A stretch of DNA of 35,705 nt from Desertihabitans aurantiacus (GTDB taxonomy: Bacteria; Actinomycetota; Actinomycetes; Propionibacteriales; Propionibacteriaceae), in the NCBI RefSeq assembly GCF_003344635.1, contig NZ_QPKK01000010.1:1-35705 (forward strand), read 5' to 3'. The notes beneath the pieces were generated by a model that did not search any database, was not told the origin of the DNA, and worked only from the letters and a program-made list of their open reading frames with translations. The translations under genes and the position numbers were made by a program. Below are positions 1-12,469 of this stretch, piece after piece (the first letter of the stretch is position 1; each line of letters opens with the position of its first letter).

Positions 1-429
1 CTGGCCCGACTCGGTGTCGGCGCCGTTGCTGGCCGCCTCGAGGGTCGGCTGCGCGGCCGGCGCGGTCTCCTCGGCGCGCTGGGCGCGGGTGCGCTCGGCC
101 CGACCGCCGGAGCGGCCCGAACCGTTCTCCGCCGGCTGCGGCGCCTCGGGGCGGGTCGTCTCCGGGGCGGTGGCGGTGCTGGTCGGGGCCTCCTCGGCTC
201 GGGCGCGAGGCGCCCGGGTGCCCGAGGCGGCGGCGGACCCGCCGGTCTGCTGGGCCTTGATGGCCTCGATCAGGGCGCCCTTGCGCATGCTGCCGGTCCC
301 CCTGAGGCCGAGGGACGACGCGAGCTGCTTGAGCTCGGGCAGCAACATGGCCTCCAGACCGTTCCCGCGACGGCGACCGCTCTGTCGCTCGCTGGACGTG
401 CTGGGGGCAGTGTCGGTGGTGTCGGTCAC
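1..429 (-). CDS. rho: Transcription termination factor Rho, N-terminal part (runs off window)
   Basis: Only the first 143 codons are in the window. The frame opens with a GTG at 429, preceded by AAAGGA about 6 bases upstream. Residues about 20-50 contain a Rho_N (SAP-like) segment with the pattern LLPELKQLASSLGL..GSMRKGALIEAIKAQQ. An Ala/Arg/Glu/Pro-rich low-complexity stretch follows (about 50-143). Such an insertion before the RNA-binding domain is typical of actinobacterial Rho proteins. The cold-shock-like RNA-binding domain and the ATPase would lie outside the window. Rho is the hexameric RNA-dependent ATPase that ends transcription. The position directly after hom-thrC-thrB is the usual actinobacterial order. 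Identification rests on the Rho_N segment plus synteny, so it is strong but not complete. Confidence 0.88.
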   Translation of the reverse strand, partial: MTDTTDTAPSTSSERQSGRRRGNGLEAMLLPELKQLASSLGLRGTGSMRKGALIEAIKAQQTGGSAAASGTRAPRARAEEAPTSTATAPETTRPEAPQPAENGSGRSGGRAERTRAQRAEETAPAAQPTLEAASNGADTESGQ

Positions 430-733
430 TGGTGTCCTTTCGACGCGGGTCTCGCGACCCACAGGAGGGGCCGTCGAGCTCCCGGTGCCCGGGTGGGCAT
501 CGAGGGGCTCGCCGCACGGCGAGCCAGTGCTGCTGATGAGCCGTCACGTCCTGCATCCGACGCACAGGCCTCGGGGAGGCATCTGAGGTGGGGATGCCGC
601 CGACCCTGGTCGGCGTCGCACCTGACGTGGGAGGTGCTGCTCGGTGTCGACGCAGACGTCGCCCGTCCGAACACCGACCACGGTAGCACCGAGGCGAAGC
701 AACCACCTACTCCGACGCCGCGGCGCGCCGGGC
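430..733 (-). promoter_or_regulatory. thrB-rho intergenic region, probable rho leader
   Basis: This 304-base gap between thrB and rho holds no convincing gene. On the minus strand an extended -10 like TGCTACCGT has its TACCGT at 680-685; no good -35 is visible. A perfect 8-bp hairpin (GGCTCGCC, loop GCAC, GGCGAGCC) lies at 506-525, about 77 bases before the rho start. A long 5' leader is common for rho, whose product controls its own transcription in several bacteria. That this leader does so is inference only. Confidence 0.4.
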
Positions 734-1678
734 TCACCGGACGGGGTCGACCTCGAGGACGGCGCCGCCACCGACGGCCAGCGGCAGCGCGGCGAACCCG
801 TCGGTCAGCTCACGGCCCGTGGCGCTCTCCAGCCACTGCCGCAGCGGCTCGTGGTGCTGTGCGCCGGCCAGCACGAGGACGGTGGGTCCGGCGCCGGAGA
901 CGACGGCGGCGAAGCCGGCCTCGCGCAGCGCCCGCCGCAGCCGGTCGGCCTCGGGCATCAGCCCGGCCCGGGCATCCTGGTGCAGCCAGTCGCGCGTGGC
1001 GGGCAGCAGCAGGTCCGGGTCGGTGGCCAGCGCGTGCACCAGCAGCGCGGCCCGTCCGGTGTTCGCGGCGGCGTCGCGGTGGGCCACCTCGGTCGGCAGC
1101 ACCCGCCGGGCGTGCTCGGTCAGCACCACCGAACGGGGCACCAGTGCCAGCGTCCGCAGCCCCTCGACCAGGCGGCCGCTGCACACGCTGGCCCGTCCGC
1201 CCGGGGTGTCGGACCAGGTCAGCACCAGACCGCCGCAGATGGTGGCGGCCACGTTGTCGGCGTGGCCCTCCAGCGCGTTCGAGCGCTGCAGCAGCCAGTC
1301 CCGGTCCACCGGGACGCCGGGGTGCGCGAGCCCCCACGCAGCCAGCAGCCCAGCCACCAGCGCGGCCGAGGAGGAACCGAGCCCGCGTCCGTGCGGGATG
1401 ACGTTGCGGGCCTCCAGCCGCAGCCCGAGCAGCTCGACGTCCCAGCCGGCCAGGGCGTCCAGCAGCGTGGCGACCACGAGGTGGCTGCGGTCGCGCGGGA
1501 CGGTGCCGGCACCCTCGCCCTCGACGACGACCTCGCAGCCGTCCTCCAGCACGGTGACCTCGACCTCGTCGACCAGGTCGAGGGCGAGACCGAGGCTGTC
1601 GAACCCCGGCCCGAGGTTGGCGCTGCTGGCGGGCACCCGGACCGCGACGCGGCGTCCGGGCTCGACCCGGCGGGTCAC
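734..1678 (-). CDS. thrB: Homoserine kinase
   Basis: A 314-residue GHMP-family kinase that phosphorylates homoserine with ATP to O-phosphohomoserine, the substrate of threonine synthase; cytoplasmic. The N-terminal motif [15 protein letters not shown] (about 16-30) and the ATP-binding loop [12 protein letters not shown] (about 95-106) are intact. A C-terminal glycine-rich motif [11 protein letters not shown] is also present. The GTG start at 1678 overlaps the thrC stop as GTGA, so translation is probably coupled. The open frame extends further upstream, but that part only shadows thrC. Length is normal for the family. It is the last gene of hom-thrC-thrB. Confidence 0.95.
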   Translation of the reverse strand: MTRRVEPGRRVAVRVPASSANLGPGFDSLGLALDLVDEVEVTVLEDGCEVVVEGEGAGTVPRDRSHLVVATLLDALAGWDVELLGLRLEARNVIPHGRGLGSSSAALVAGLLAAWGLAHPGVPVDRDWLLQRSNALEGHADNVAATICGGLVLTWSDTPGGRASVCSGRLVEGLRTLALVPRSVVLTEHARRVLPTEVAHRDAAANTGRAALLVHALATDPDLLLPATRDWLHQDARAGLMPEADRLRRALREAGFAAVVSGAGPTVLVLAGAQHHEPLRQWLESATGRELTDGFAALPLAVGGGAVLEVDPVR

Positions 1679-2745
1679 CCCTCCAGCCCGAGCCGGTCGG
1701 CCACCGAGACGACGTCGGCCGGCACCGTGGTGGTCTCCAGGGTGTGCCGGGAGAGGGCGGTGTCGATGTCCTTGAGCCCGTTGCCGGTGACGGTGATGAC
1801 GATCCGCTGGCCGGGGTCGACCTCGCCGGCGGCGTGCAGCTTGAGCAGCCCTGCCACGCCGGAGGCCGAGGCCGGCTCGACGAAGATGCCCTCGGTGGCG
1901 GCGAGCAGGGCCTGGGCGTCGAGGATCTCCTCGTCGGTGACGGCCTCGAACCGGCCGCCGGACTCGTCGCGGGCCGCGGTGGCGAGGTCGGCCGAGGCCG
2001 GGTTGCCGATCCGGATGGCGGTGGCGACGGTGTCGGGCTCGGCCACCGGGTGGCCGAGCACCAGCGGTGCGGCACCGGCGGCCTGGAAGCCCCACATCCG
2101 CGGGGTGCGGGTGCTCAGCCCCTGCTCGGCGTACTGGCGGTAGCCGCGCCAGTAGGCCGACACGTTGCCGGCGTTGCCGACCGGCAGCAGGTGCAGGTCG
2201 GGGGCGTCGCCGAGGACGTCGACCACCTCGAAGGCGGCGGTCTTCTGGCCCTCGATCCGGTCGGGGTTGACCGAGTTCACCAGTGCCACCGGGTAGTGCT
2301 CGGCGAGCTTGCGGGCGACGGTGAGGCAGTCGTCGAAGTTGCCGTCGACCTGGACGATCTCGGCGCCGTAGACGACCGCCTGGGCGAGCTTGCCCTTCGC
2401 GATCCGTCCCGCCGGCAGCAGCACCACCGGACGCATCCCGGCGCGGACGGCGTAGGCCGCGGCCGAGGCGGAGGTGTTGCCGGTGGAGGCGCAGACGACG
2501 GCCTGCGCACCCTCGGCGGCGGCGCGGCTGACCGCGACGGTCATCCCGCGGTCCTTGAACGAGCCGGTGGGGTTGGCCCCCTCGACCTTCACCCAGACCT
2601 CACCGGAGACCCGCTCCGACAGCCGCGGCGCGTGCACCAGCGGCGTGCTGCCCTCCCCCAGCGAGACGACCGGGTCGTCGGCGCCGATCGGCAGCCACTC
2701 GCGGTAGCGCTCGATCAGCCCGGCGGTGCTCGGCACGGCGCTCAT
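1675..2745 (-). CDS. thrC: Threonine synthase
   Basis: A 356-residue PLP enzyme (fold type II) that converts O-phosphohomoserine and water to threonine and phosphate. The Schiff-base lysine is Lys64 in the motif [10 protein letters not shown]. Other family marks are [13 protein letters not shown] (phosphate/PLP binding), [15 protein letters not shown] and [16 protein letters not shown]. The ATG at 2745 overlaps the hom stop as ATGA, and the stop overlaps the thrB GTG. This tight coupling suggests co-ordinated production of the three enzymes. Length matches the short actinobacterial/Bacillus-type threonine synthase rather than the longer E. coli/yeast type. Confidence 0.96.
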   Translation of the reverse strand: MSAVPSTAGLIERYREWLPIGADDPVVSLGEGSTPLVHAPRLSERVSGEVWVKVEGANPTGSFKDRGMTVAVSRAAAEGAQAVVCASTGNTSASAAAYAVRAGMRPVVLLPAGRIAKGKLAQAVVYGAEIVQVDGNFDDCLTVARKLAEHYPVALVNSVNPDRIEGQKTAAFEVVDVLGDAPDLHLLPVGNAGNVSAYWRGYRQYAEQGLSTRTPRMWGFQAAGAAPLVLGHPVAEPDTVATAIRIGNPASADLATAARDESGGRFEAVTDEEILDAQALLAATEGIFVEPASASGVAGLLKLHAAGEVDPGQRIVITVTGNGLKDIDTALSRHTLETTTVPADVVSVADRLGLEG

Positions 2746-4088
2746 CCGCGATCCCCCTCGACCCGCATCACACTGATCACCTCATGCACCTCCGGCAGCG
2801 AACGCAACGTCTCGACGGTGGCCGACAGGTCGGCGTCCCGGGCGTCGTGGGTGACGATCACGAGACGGGCGCTGCCCGCGTCGCCGGTCGGCCCCGTCGC
2901 GTTCGGGCCGACCCCCTCCTGGCGGACGATCTGCAGCGACACCCCGTGCTCGGCGAAGGCATGCGCGACGCTGGCCAGCACCCCGGTGACGTCGGCCACC
3001 GACAGGCTGACGTGGTAGCGGGTGACGACGTCGCCGATCGGGGCCACCTGGCGCTGGGCGTAGCTGGACTCCCCCGGCCCGGACGCACCGCGGACCCGGT
3101 TGCGGGCCACCGTGACGAGGTCGCCCATCACCGCCGAGGCGGTCGGGCTGCCGCCGGCGCCGGGGCCGTAGAACATCAGCCGGCCGGCCGAGCGCGACTC
3201 CACGAAGACCGCGTTGTAGGCGCCGCCGACCGCGGCGAGCGGGTGGCTGTTGGGGATCATCGCCGGGTGCACGCGGACGGAGACCCGCGGTTCGGGGTCG
3301 TCGGTGAGGGTGCAGATCGCCAGCAGCTTGATCACCGAGTCCATCGCCTCGGCGGTGGAGACGTCGGCCCGGGTGACCTCGGTGATGCCCTCGCGGTGGA
3401 CGTCCTCGGCGCGGACCCGGCTGTGGAAGGCCAGGCTGGCCAGGATCGCGGCCTTGGCGGCGGCGTCGAAGCCCTCGACGTCGGCGGTCGGGTCGGCCTC
3501 GGCGTAGCCCAGCTCCTGGGCCAGCGTCAGCGTCTCGGAGAACCCGACGCCCTCGGTGTGCATCCGGTCGAGGATGAAGTTGGTGGTGCCGTTGACGATG
3601 CCCATCACCGAGGTGATCTCGTCCCCGACCAGCGACTCGCGCAGCGGCCGGATGATCGGGATGGCGCCAGCCACCGCCGCCTCGAAGTAGAGGTCGGTGC
3701 CGGCGGCCTCAGCCGCGGCGAACAGGGTCGCCCCGTCCTCGGCGAGCAGCGCCTTGTTGGCCGTGACGACGGCGGCTCCGCGCTCCAGCGCGGTGAGGAT
3801 CAGCGTGCGGGCCGGCTCGATCCCGCCGATCACCTCGACCACCAGGTCGATGTCGGGACGCTTCACCAGCTCGAGCGCGTCGGTGGTCAGCAGTGCGGGG
3901 TCGATGCCCGGACGCTCGCGGTTGAGCCGGCGGACCGCGATCCCGGCCAGCTCGACCCGCCTCCCGATCCGCTGCTCGAGGTCGTCGGCCGAGTGCGTCA
4001 GCAGCTTGGCCACCTCGGCCCCCACGGTGCCGCACCCGAGCAGGGCGACCCGCAGGGGCCTCTCGGGTCGGTCGTCGACAGCGGTCAT
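2742..4088 (-). CDS. hom: Homoserine dehydrogenase with C-terminal ACT domain
   Basis: A 448-residue enzyme that reduces aspartate semialdehyde to homoserine with NAD(P)H, the branch point to threonine and methionine. The N-terminus has the Rossmann motif [11 protein letters not shown] (about 15-25). The central catalytic part includes [34 protein letters not shown] and [21 protein letters not shown]. The last 80 or so residues form an ACT-like regulatory domain ([27 protein letters not shown]), consistent with threonine feedback inhibition as known for the Corynebacterium enzyme. ATG 4088 is chosen because GAGGACC precedes it and the Rossmann motif follows at the usual distance. The gene is separated from lysA by 184 bases. 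Confidence 0.96.
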   Translation of the reverse strand: MTAVDDRPERPLRVALLGCGTVGAEVAKLLTHSADDLEQRIGRRVELAGIAVRRLNRERPGIDPALLTTDALELVKRPDIDLVVEVIGGIEPARTLILTALERGAAVVTANKALLAEDGATLFAAAEAAGTDLYFEAAVAGAIPIIRPLRESLVGDEITSVMGIVNGTTNFILDRMHTEGVGFSETLTLAQELGYAEADPTADVEGFDAAAKAAILASLAFHSRVRAEDVHREGITEVTRADVSTAEAMDSVIKLLAICTLTDDPEPRVSVRVHPAMIPNSHPLAAVGGAYNAVFVESRSAGRLMFYGPGAGGSPTASAVMGDLVTVARNRVRGASGPGESSYAQRQVAPIGDVVTRYHVSLSVADVTGVLASVAHAFAEHGVSLQIVRQEGVGPNATGPTGDAGSARLVIVTHDARDADLSATVETLRSLPEVHEVISVMRVEGDRG

Positions 4089-4137
4089 CAGTGGTCCTCG
4101 TTCGTGTACTCGGGCGTCGCGCACGGCATCACGCCAG

Positions 4138-4143
4138 ATTGTG
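4138..4143 (-). promoter_or_regulatory. Candidate -10 element for hom-thrC-thrB
   Basis: On the minus strand CACAAT lies about 50 bases upstream of the hom start, in the lysA-hom gap. No convincing -35 is seen at 16-18 bases. The gap also holds a REP-like palindrome, so hom may have its own promoter after lysA terminates. Weak evidence. Confidence 0.25.
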
Positions 4144-4231
4144 TCGGCTGACCCGACGTCCGCCTGAGGATCTTCACCATGTGGGCAGACCCGCACCGTG
4201 GGCTTCGTGTGGGCCAGCTGCGCACGGTGCA

Positions 4232-4253
4232 GCCCTTCGACGGGCTCAGGGCG
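4232..4253 (-). repeat. REP-like palindrome after lysA
   Basis: On the minus strand this reads CGCCCTGAGC then CCGTCGAAGGGC, starting about 20 bases after the lysA stop. GCCCT and AGGGC can pair around an 11-base loop. It is the same element as the copies at 28664-28866, and in the same orientation relative to the upstream gene. The CCCTGAGC..GTCGAAGGG sequence is known to me as a widespread short repeat of high-GC bacterial genomes. Confidence 0.7.
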
Positions 4254-4272
4254 TTGGCGGAAGTCGGTCGGA

Positions 4273-5673
4273 TCAGCCGGCGTCGAGGGCGAGGATGTCG
4301 TCGAGGGTCTCCCGGCGCACCAGCGTGCGCAGCTGGCCGTCGCGGACCGAGACCACCGGCGGGCGGGGAACGTGGTTGTAGTTGCTCGCCATGGAGCGGG
4401 AGTAGGCACCCGAGGCCGGCACGGCGACCAGGTCGCCGGGGGCGATGTCGGCGGGGAAGAACTCGTCGCGGACGAGGATGTCGCCGCCCTCGCAGTGCTT
4501 GCCCACCACCCGGCCCAGCCGCGGGTCGGCGTCGGAGGCCCGGTTGGCCACGGTGGCGGAGTACTCGGCGGCGTAGAGCGCGGGACGGATGTTGTCGCTC
4601 ATCCCGCCGTCCACGGCGACGTAGAGCCGCTCGACCCCCTGGTCGACCACCACCGGCTTCACCGTGCCGACCTCGTAGACCGCCATCGTCGACGGGCCGC
4701 TGATGGCCCGTCCCGGCTCGATCGACAGCGCGGGCACGGCGACGTCGAGGGCCCGGCACTCGTGCTCGACGATGCGGCGCAGCGAGCCGGCCAGCTCCGC
4801 CGGCGTCGAGGGCGTGTCCAGGGTGGTGTAGGCGATGCCGAAACCGCCGCCCAGGTCCATCTCGGGCATCTCCACCCCGGTGGCGTCGCGGACGTCGGCG
4901 TGCAGCCCGAGGATCCGCCGCGCGGCCATCTCGAAGCCGTGGGTGTCGAAGATCTGCGAGCCGATGTGGGAGTGGATGCCGAGCAGCTCCAGGGTGTCGG
5001 ACTCGTGGCAGCGCAGCAGCGCGGCCATCGCGTGGCCCGAGGCGATCGAGAAGCCGAACTTCTGGTCCTCGTGGGCGGTGGCGATGTACTCGTGGGTGTG
5101 GGCCTCGATGCCGGTGGTGACGCGCACCATCACCCGGGCGGTCGTGCCGCGCTCGCGGGTGAGCCGCTCGAGCCGGTCGATCTCGTGGCCGGAGTCGACG
5201 ATGATCCGCCCGATCCCGGCGTCCAGGGCCGCCTCGAGCTCGGCGGTCGACTTGTTGTTGCCGTGCAGCCCGATCACCGCGGGGTCGACGCCGGCCCGCA
5301 GCGCCACCGCGAGCTCTCCCCCGCTGCAGACGTCGACGCCGAGACCCTCCTCGGCCACCCAGCGGGCGACCGCGGTGCAGAGGAAGGACTTGCCGGCGTA
5401 GTAGACGCGCCACCCGTCGAAGGCCTCGGCGAACTCCTTGGCACGGGCCCGCAGGTCGACCTCGTCCAGCAGGTACACGGGGGTGCCGACCTCGGCCACG
5501 GCGTCGGCGACGGCGATCCCGCCCACCTCGAGCCGGCCGTCCTCGGCGCGGCGGGTGGTACGGCTCCACAGCTGCGGGACGAGGGCGTTGACCTCCTGCG
5601 GCACCCGCAGCCAGTGCGGCGCCCCGGCGGCGGCGTCGGCGTGGATCGAGCCGGCCACGTGCATGTGCGTCAT
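4273..5673 (-). CDS. lysA: Diaminopimelate decarboxylase
   Basis: A 466-residue fold-type III PLP enzyme that decarboxylates meso-diaminopimelate to lysine, the last step of lysine synthesis. The PLP lysine is Lys95 in YYAGKSFLC. Other family motifs are VDVCSGGEL (about 113-121), HGNNKS, GIHSHIGSQIF, DLGGGFGIAY, SIEPGRAISGPS and, near the C-terminus, the EGGDILVRD and ASGAYSRSMASNYNHVPRP segments. The start is uncertain. ATG 5673 fits the family N-terminus (MTHMHVAGSIHAD), but there is no clear ribosome site; ATG 5700 and ATG 5664 are alternatives. In many actinobacteria argS precedes lysA; here the upstream neighbour is a tRNA-Arg gene on the other strand. Confidence 0.95.
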   Translation of the reverse strand: MTHMHVAGSIHADAAAGAPHWLRVPQEVNALVPQLWSRTTRRAEDGRLEVGGIAVADAVAEVGTPVYLLDEVDLRARAKEFAEAFDGWRVYYAGKSFLCTAVARWVAEEGLGVDVCSGGELAVALRAGVDPAVIGLHGNNKSTAELEAALDAGIGRIIVDSGHEIDRLERLTRERGTTARVMVRVTTGIEAHTHEYIATAHEDQKFGFSIASGHAMAALLRCHESDTLELLGIHSHIGSQIFDTHGFEMAARRILGLHADVRDATGVEMPEMDLGGGFGIAYTTLDTPSTPAELAGSLRRIVEHECRALDVAVPALSIEPGRAISGPSTMAVYEVGTVKPVVVDQGVERLYVAVDGGMSDNIRPALYAAEYSATVANRASDADPRLGRVVGKHCEGGDILVRDEFFPADIAPGDLVAVPASGAYSRSMASNYNHVPRPPVVSVRDGQLRTLVRRETLDDILALDAG

Positions 5674-5768
5674 GACGACCACTGTGGCCGACGTCCGCAA
5701 GCCCGCACCCGGCGACCCGCCCGCTGGACCCGCCGGGCGTCGAGTGGGCGCTCGGGACGATCCGGTGC

Positions 5769-5774
5769 TAATGT
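5769..5774 (+). promoter_or_regulatory. Candidate extended -10 for tRNA-Arg
   Basis: TGCTAATGT carries a TG-N-TAATGT extended -10 about 56 bases before the tRNA 5' end. No clear -35 is seen. The strong match and the position suggest the tRNA promoter. Confidence 0.4.
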
Positions 5775-5830
5775 CGTCGCCGGCGCCCGCGGGTCCGTCA
5801 CGACGGATCCGATGCTGTTCTCAGCGCCGG

Positions 5831-5902
5831 GCCCCCGTAGCTCAGGGGATAGAGCGCCGCCCTCCGGAGGCGGGTGCGAAGGTTCGAATCCTTCCGGGGG
5901 CG
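5831..5902 (+). tRNA. tRNA-Arg (anticodon CCG)
   Basis: A full cloverleaf can be drawn. The acceptor stem is GCCCCCG (5831-5837) with CGGGGGC (5895-5901). The D stem is GCTC (5840-5843) with GAGC (5852-5855). The anticodon stem is CCGCC (5857-5861) with GGCGG (5869-5873), and its loop CTCCGGA gives anticodon CCG (5864-5866), which reads CGG arginine codons. The T stem is GAAGG (5878-5882) with CCTTC (5890-5894) around TTCGAAT. The discriminator is G5902. The 3' CCA is not encoded (genome reads GCA), so it must be added after transcription. A short GC hairpin (5914-5928) follows. Confidence 0.97.
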
Positions 5903-5975
5903 CAGATGCACGTCGCGCGGTTCGCGCGGCGGCCTCGCGCCGTGACAGCCGACCCGTCCACCGCCGAAGGACCCG

Positions 5976-7247
5976 ATGACCACTGCCGAGCCGACGAGGC
6001 GCGGCGACGTCACCATCCCGACCGGCGGGGTGTGGCTGACCTGGCTGCTCACCCGTCTGCTGGTGCTGGCGGTGTGGGGGCTGTTCGAGCGGATCGCCAC
6101 CGGCGACGTCCTCTACTACTTCGGCAAGCTCGACGCGCTCGGCGAGGCCGGGGTGTCCGGCACGCTGGTGGAGTACCCCACCCCGGTGGTCGCGCTGATG
6201 GCCGTGCCCTGGCTGGCCGGTGCGGGCACCCAGGTCGGGTTCCTGGTCGCCTTCGTGGCGGCGATGCTCGCGCTGGACGCCTGGCTGACCCGCACCCTGC
6301 ACCGCTCCGGCGCACCGGCCACCGCCCTGCTGTTCTGGCTGGCCTTCGTGCCGCTGCTCGGGCCGCTGGCGGTGCTCCGCTTCGACATGGTGCCGGCGGT
6401 GCTGGCCGGCGTCGCCCTGCTCTGGTCGACGCGTCGCCCGGCGACCGCGGGCGGGCTGGTGGCCGCGGGCGCTGCGATCAAGCTGTGGCCGGCGCTGCTG
6501 GTGCCCGCCCTGCTCGGTGGCGAGCGCCGGTGGCGGACGCTGGCGGGGTTCGCGGGCACCGGGGTGGTGCTGGCCCTGGTCAGCCTGGTCGTCGGCGGCT
6601 GGGACCGGCTGGTCTCCCCGCTGACCTGGCAGTCCGACCGCGGGCTGCAGGTGGAGTCGGTGTGGGCGACCGTGCTGATGGTGCTGCACGGCACCTCGCC
6701 GGAGACCTACACCGTGGGCTACTCCCGCTACCAGGCCTTCGAGGTCTTCGGTCCCCAGGTCGGCGCCTGGACCACCGCGGCCAACCTGTCGATGGTGGTC
6801 GGGCTGGCGGTGATGGCGGTGCTGTTCTGGCGGGTGTGGCGCAGCGGGCGGGCCGACCGGCTGGCGGCCGCCACGGTGATGGCGGCGGTGGTCGCGCTGA
6901 TGATCGTCACCAACAAGACGCTGAGCCCGCAGTACGTGCTGTGGCTGGGTGGCCCGGTGGCGGTGATGCTGGCCGAGGCGTCAGGGGCCGGGAGCCGGCA
7001 CCGGCGTCCGGTGCTCTGGTTCGCGGGCGCGACGCTGGTGCTGACCGCGCTGACCCACCTGGTCTACCCGGTGATGTACGGCGCCCTGGTCTACGACGGC
7101 CCGGGCCCCGCCCAGGCGCTCGCACTGGTCGTGCTGGCGCTGCGCAACGTCGGTCTGCTCGGCCTCGCCGTGGCCGCCGTGGTGCTGGCCTGGCGCCTCA
7201 CCGGCAGGGTCGCCGCGACGGAGCCGGAGCGGTCGGTGGCGGCGTGA
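5976..7247 (+). CDS. Polytopic membrane protein, GT87/DUF2029-like glycosyltransferase
   Basis: A 423-residue protein dominated by hydrophobic segments; I count about ten likely membrane helices, starting at residues 18-35. The early sequence D..YYFGKLDAL and LVEYPTPVVALM recalls the EYPP loop of DUF2029/GT87 polyprenyl-phosphate-dependent mannosyltransferases (GT-C fold). AAIKLWPALLVPALL and NKTLSPQYVLWL are also typical of that family. The likely role is transfer of a sugar from a lipid-linked donor to a wall or membrane glycan at the outer face; the actual substrate is unknown. ATG 5976 follows GAAGGACCC. It stands alone between the tRNA and kgd. Family call moderately sure, function inferred. 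Confidence 0.78.
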   Translation: MTTAEPTRRGDVTIPTGGVWLTWLLTRLLVLAVWGLFERIATGDVLYYFGKLDALGEAGVSGTLVEYPTPVVALMAVPWLAGAGTQVGFLVAFVAAMLALDAWLTRTLHRSGAPATALLFWLAFVPLLGPLAVLRFDMVPAVLAGVALLWSTRRPATAGGLVAAGAAIKLWPALLVPALLGGERRWRTLAGFAGTGVVLALVSLVVGGWDRLVSPLTWQSDRGLQVESVWATVLMVLHGTSPETYTVGYSRYQAFEVFGPQVGAWTTAANLSMVVGLAVMAVLFWRVWRSGRADRLAAATVMAAVVALMIVTNKTLSPQYVLWLGGPVAVMLAEASGAGSRHRRPVLWFAGATLVLTALTHLVYPVMYGALVYDGPGPAQALALVVLALRNVGLLGLAVAAVVLAWRLTGRVAATEPERSVAA

Positions 7248-7280
7248 GTCGCGCCACACCGACACGGACCAGACAGCGAC

Positions 7281-7318
7281 TGGTATGACTGAAGTTCTGC
7301 TGATGGGTACGGATACCA
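7281..7318 (+). promoter_or_regulatory. Inverted repeat and possible promoter upstream of kgd
   Basis: TGGTAT (7281-7286) and ATACCA (7313-7318) are exact inverted repeats separated by 26 bases. The right arm overlaps a TACCAT -10-like hexamer (7314-7319). A poor -35 candidate (TGAAGT, 7290-7295) sits 18 bases before it. This could be the kgd promoter with a bound regulator, but it is a weak pattern. Confidence 0.3.
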
Positions 7319-7408
7319 TCGACAGGGTGCTCCCGGGCCGGAGAGGCGCGTCCTCCCGGCGCGGACGACACCGTGACGCAACTCGCTCGACATCGGAAGA
7401 AGGCGATC

Positions 7409-11293
<3,885 letters not shown>

Positions 11294-11305
11294 GGGAGGT
11301 CCCCG

Positions 11306-12469
11306 GTGACGCAGACCGCTGCGGCGCGCCCGCTGACGCCCGCCACCGTGTCGGAGGCCTTCACCCAGCGGGTCGGCACGGCGCCCGAGGGCGTCTGGGC
11401 CGCACCCGGACGGGTCAACCTCATCGGTGAGCACACCGACTACAACGACGGCTTCGTGATGCCGTTCGCGCTGCCGCAGCGGGCGCTGCTGGCGGCGCGG
11501 CGGCGTGACGACGAGCGCTGGCGGCTGCTCTCGGTCGACCTGGACGAGGAGCACGAGCTGGGCGTGGACGACCTCGTCCCGGGCTCACCGGGTTGGCAGT
11601 CCTACCTGGCCGGCGTGGTGTGGGTGCTGCGGGAGGTCGGCCACCAGGTGGGTGGCGCGGACCTCGTCATCAGCTCCGACGTCCCGGTGGGGGCCGGCCT
11701 GTCCTCCTCCGCCGCGCTGGAGTGCGTGACGCTGGCGGCGCTGGCCGACCTGTACGACCTCCAGATCGAGCCGCTGGAGCGGGCCCGGCTGGCCCGGCGG
11801 GCCGAGAACGACTACGTCGGCGCCCCGACCGGTCTGCTCGACCAGGCGGCCTCGACCCTCTGCCGGGCCGGGCACGCGCTGTTCATGGACTGCCGCAGCG
11901 GCGAGGTGGAGCAGGTGCCCTTCGACCTTGCGGCGGCCGGGCTGGAGCTGCTGGTGCTGGACACCGCGGTGGCGCACTCCCACGTCGACGGCGAGTACGG
12001 CGAGCGGCGGGCCAGCTGCGAGGCGGCGGCCCGGGCGCTCGGGGTGCCCGCGCTGCGCGACGTCACCGACCTCGACGCGGCGCTGGCCGCGCTGGATGAC
12101 GAGGTGCTGCGGCGCCGGGTGCGGCACGTGGTGACCGAGGACGACCGGGTGCTGCGGGCGGTGGAGCTGCTGCGGGCCGGCGACGTGGCCGGGCTGGCCC
12201 CGCTGCTGGACGCCTCCCACGTCTCGATGCGCGACGACTACGAGATCACCGTGCCGGCCGTCGACGACGCGGTGACCTCGGCGCGGGCGCACGGTGCGCT
12301 GGGGGCCCGGATGACCGGCGGCGGCTTCGGCGGCTGCATCATCGCCCTCGTCGAGCACGGACGCGCCGAGGAGATCGGGGCCGCGGTGGCCGCCGACCAG
12401 ACCGCCGCGGGCCACCCGCAGCCGCGCTGGTTCAGCGCCCAGCCCTCAGCCGGCGCCGGTCGGGTCTGA
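11306..12469 (+). CDS. galK: Galactokinase
   Basis: A 387-residue GHMP kinase that phosphorylates alpha-D-galactose at C1, the first step of the Leloir pathway. The galactokinase signature GRVNLIGEHTDYNDGFVMP (about 35-53), the ATP loop VPVGAGLSSSAALE (about 126-139) and the C-terminal MTGGGFGGCIIALV motif are intact. Length is typical. GTG 11306 has GGGAGGT upstream and lies only 12 bases after the kgd stop, so co-transcription with kgd is likely. No galT or galE is in the window, so the partner genes must be elsewhere. The 3' end overlaps the convergent GNAT gene by 24 bases. Confidence 0.94.
   Translation: MTQTAAARPLTPATVSEAFTQRVGTAPEGVWAAPGRVNLIGEHTDYNDGFVMPFALPQRALLAARRRDDERWRLLSVDLDEEHELGVDDLVPGSPGWQSYLAGVVWVLREVGHQVGGADLVISSDVPVGAGLSSSAALECVTLAALADLYDLQIEPLERARLARRAENDYVGAPTGLLDQAASTLCRAGHALFMDCRSGEVEQVPFDLAAAGLELLVLDTAVAHSHVDGEYGERRASCEAAARALGVPALRDVTDLDAALAALDDEVLRRRVRHVVTEDDRVLRAVELLRAGDVAGLAPLLDASHVSMRDDYEITVPAVDDAVTSARAHGALGARMTGGGFGGCIIALVEHGRAEEIGAAVAADQTAAGHPQPRWFSAQPSAGAGRV

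Noticed and set aside
644-2143. A 499-codon plus-strand frame opposite thrB/thrC
   Set aside because: Low-complexity Gly/Gln/Val-rich product, no motif, and real thrB/thrC on the other strand.
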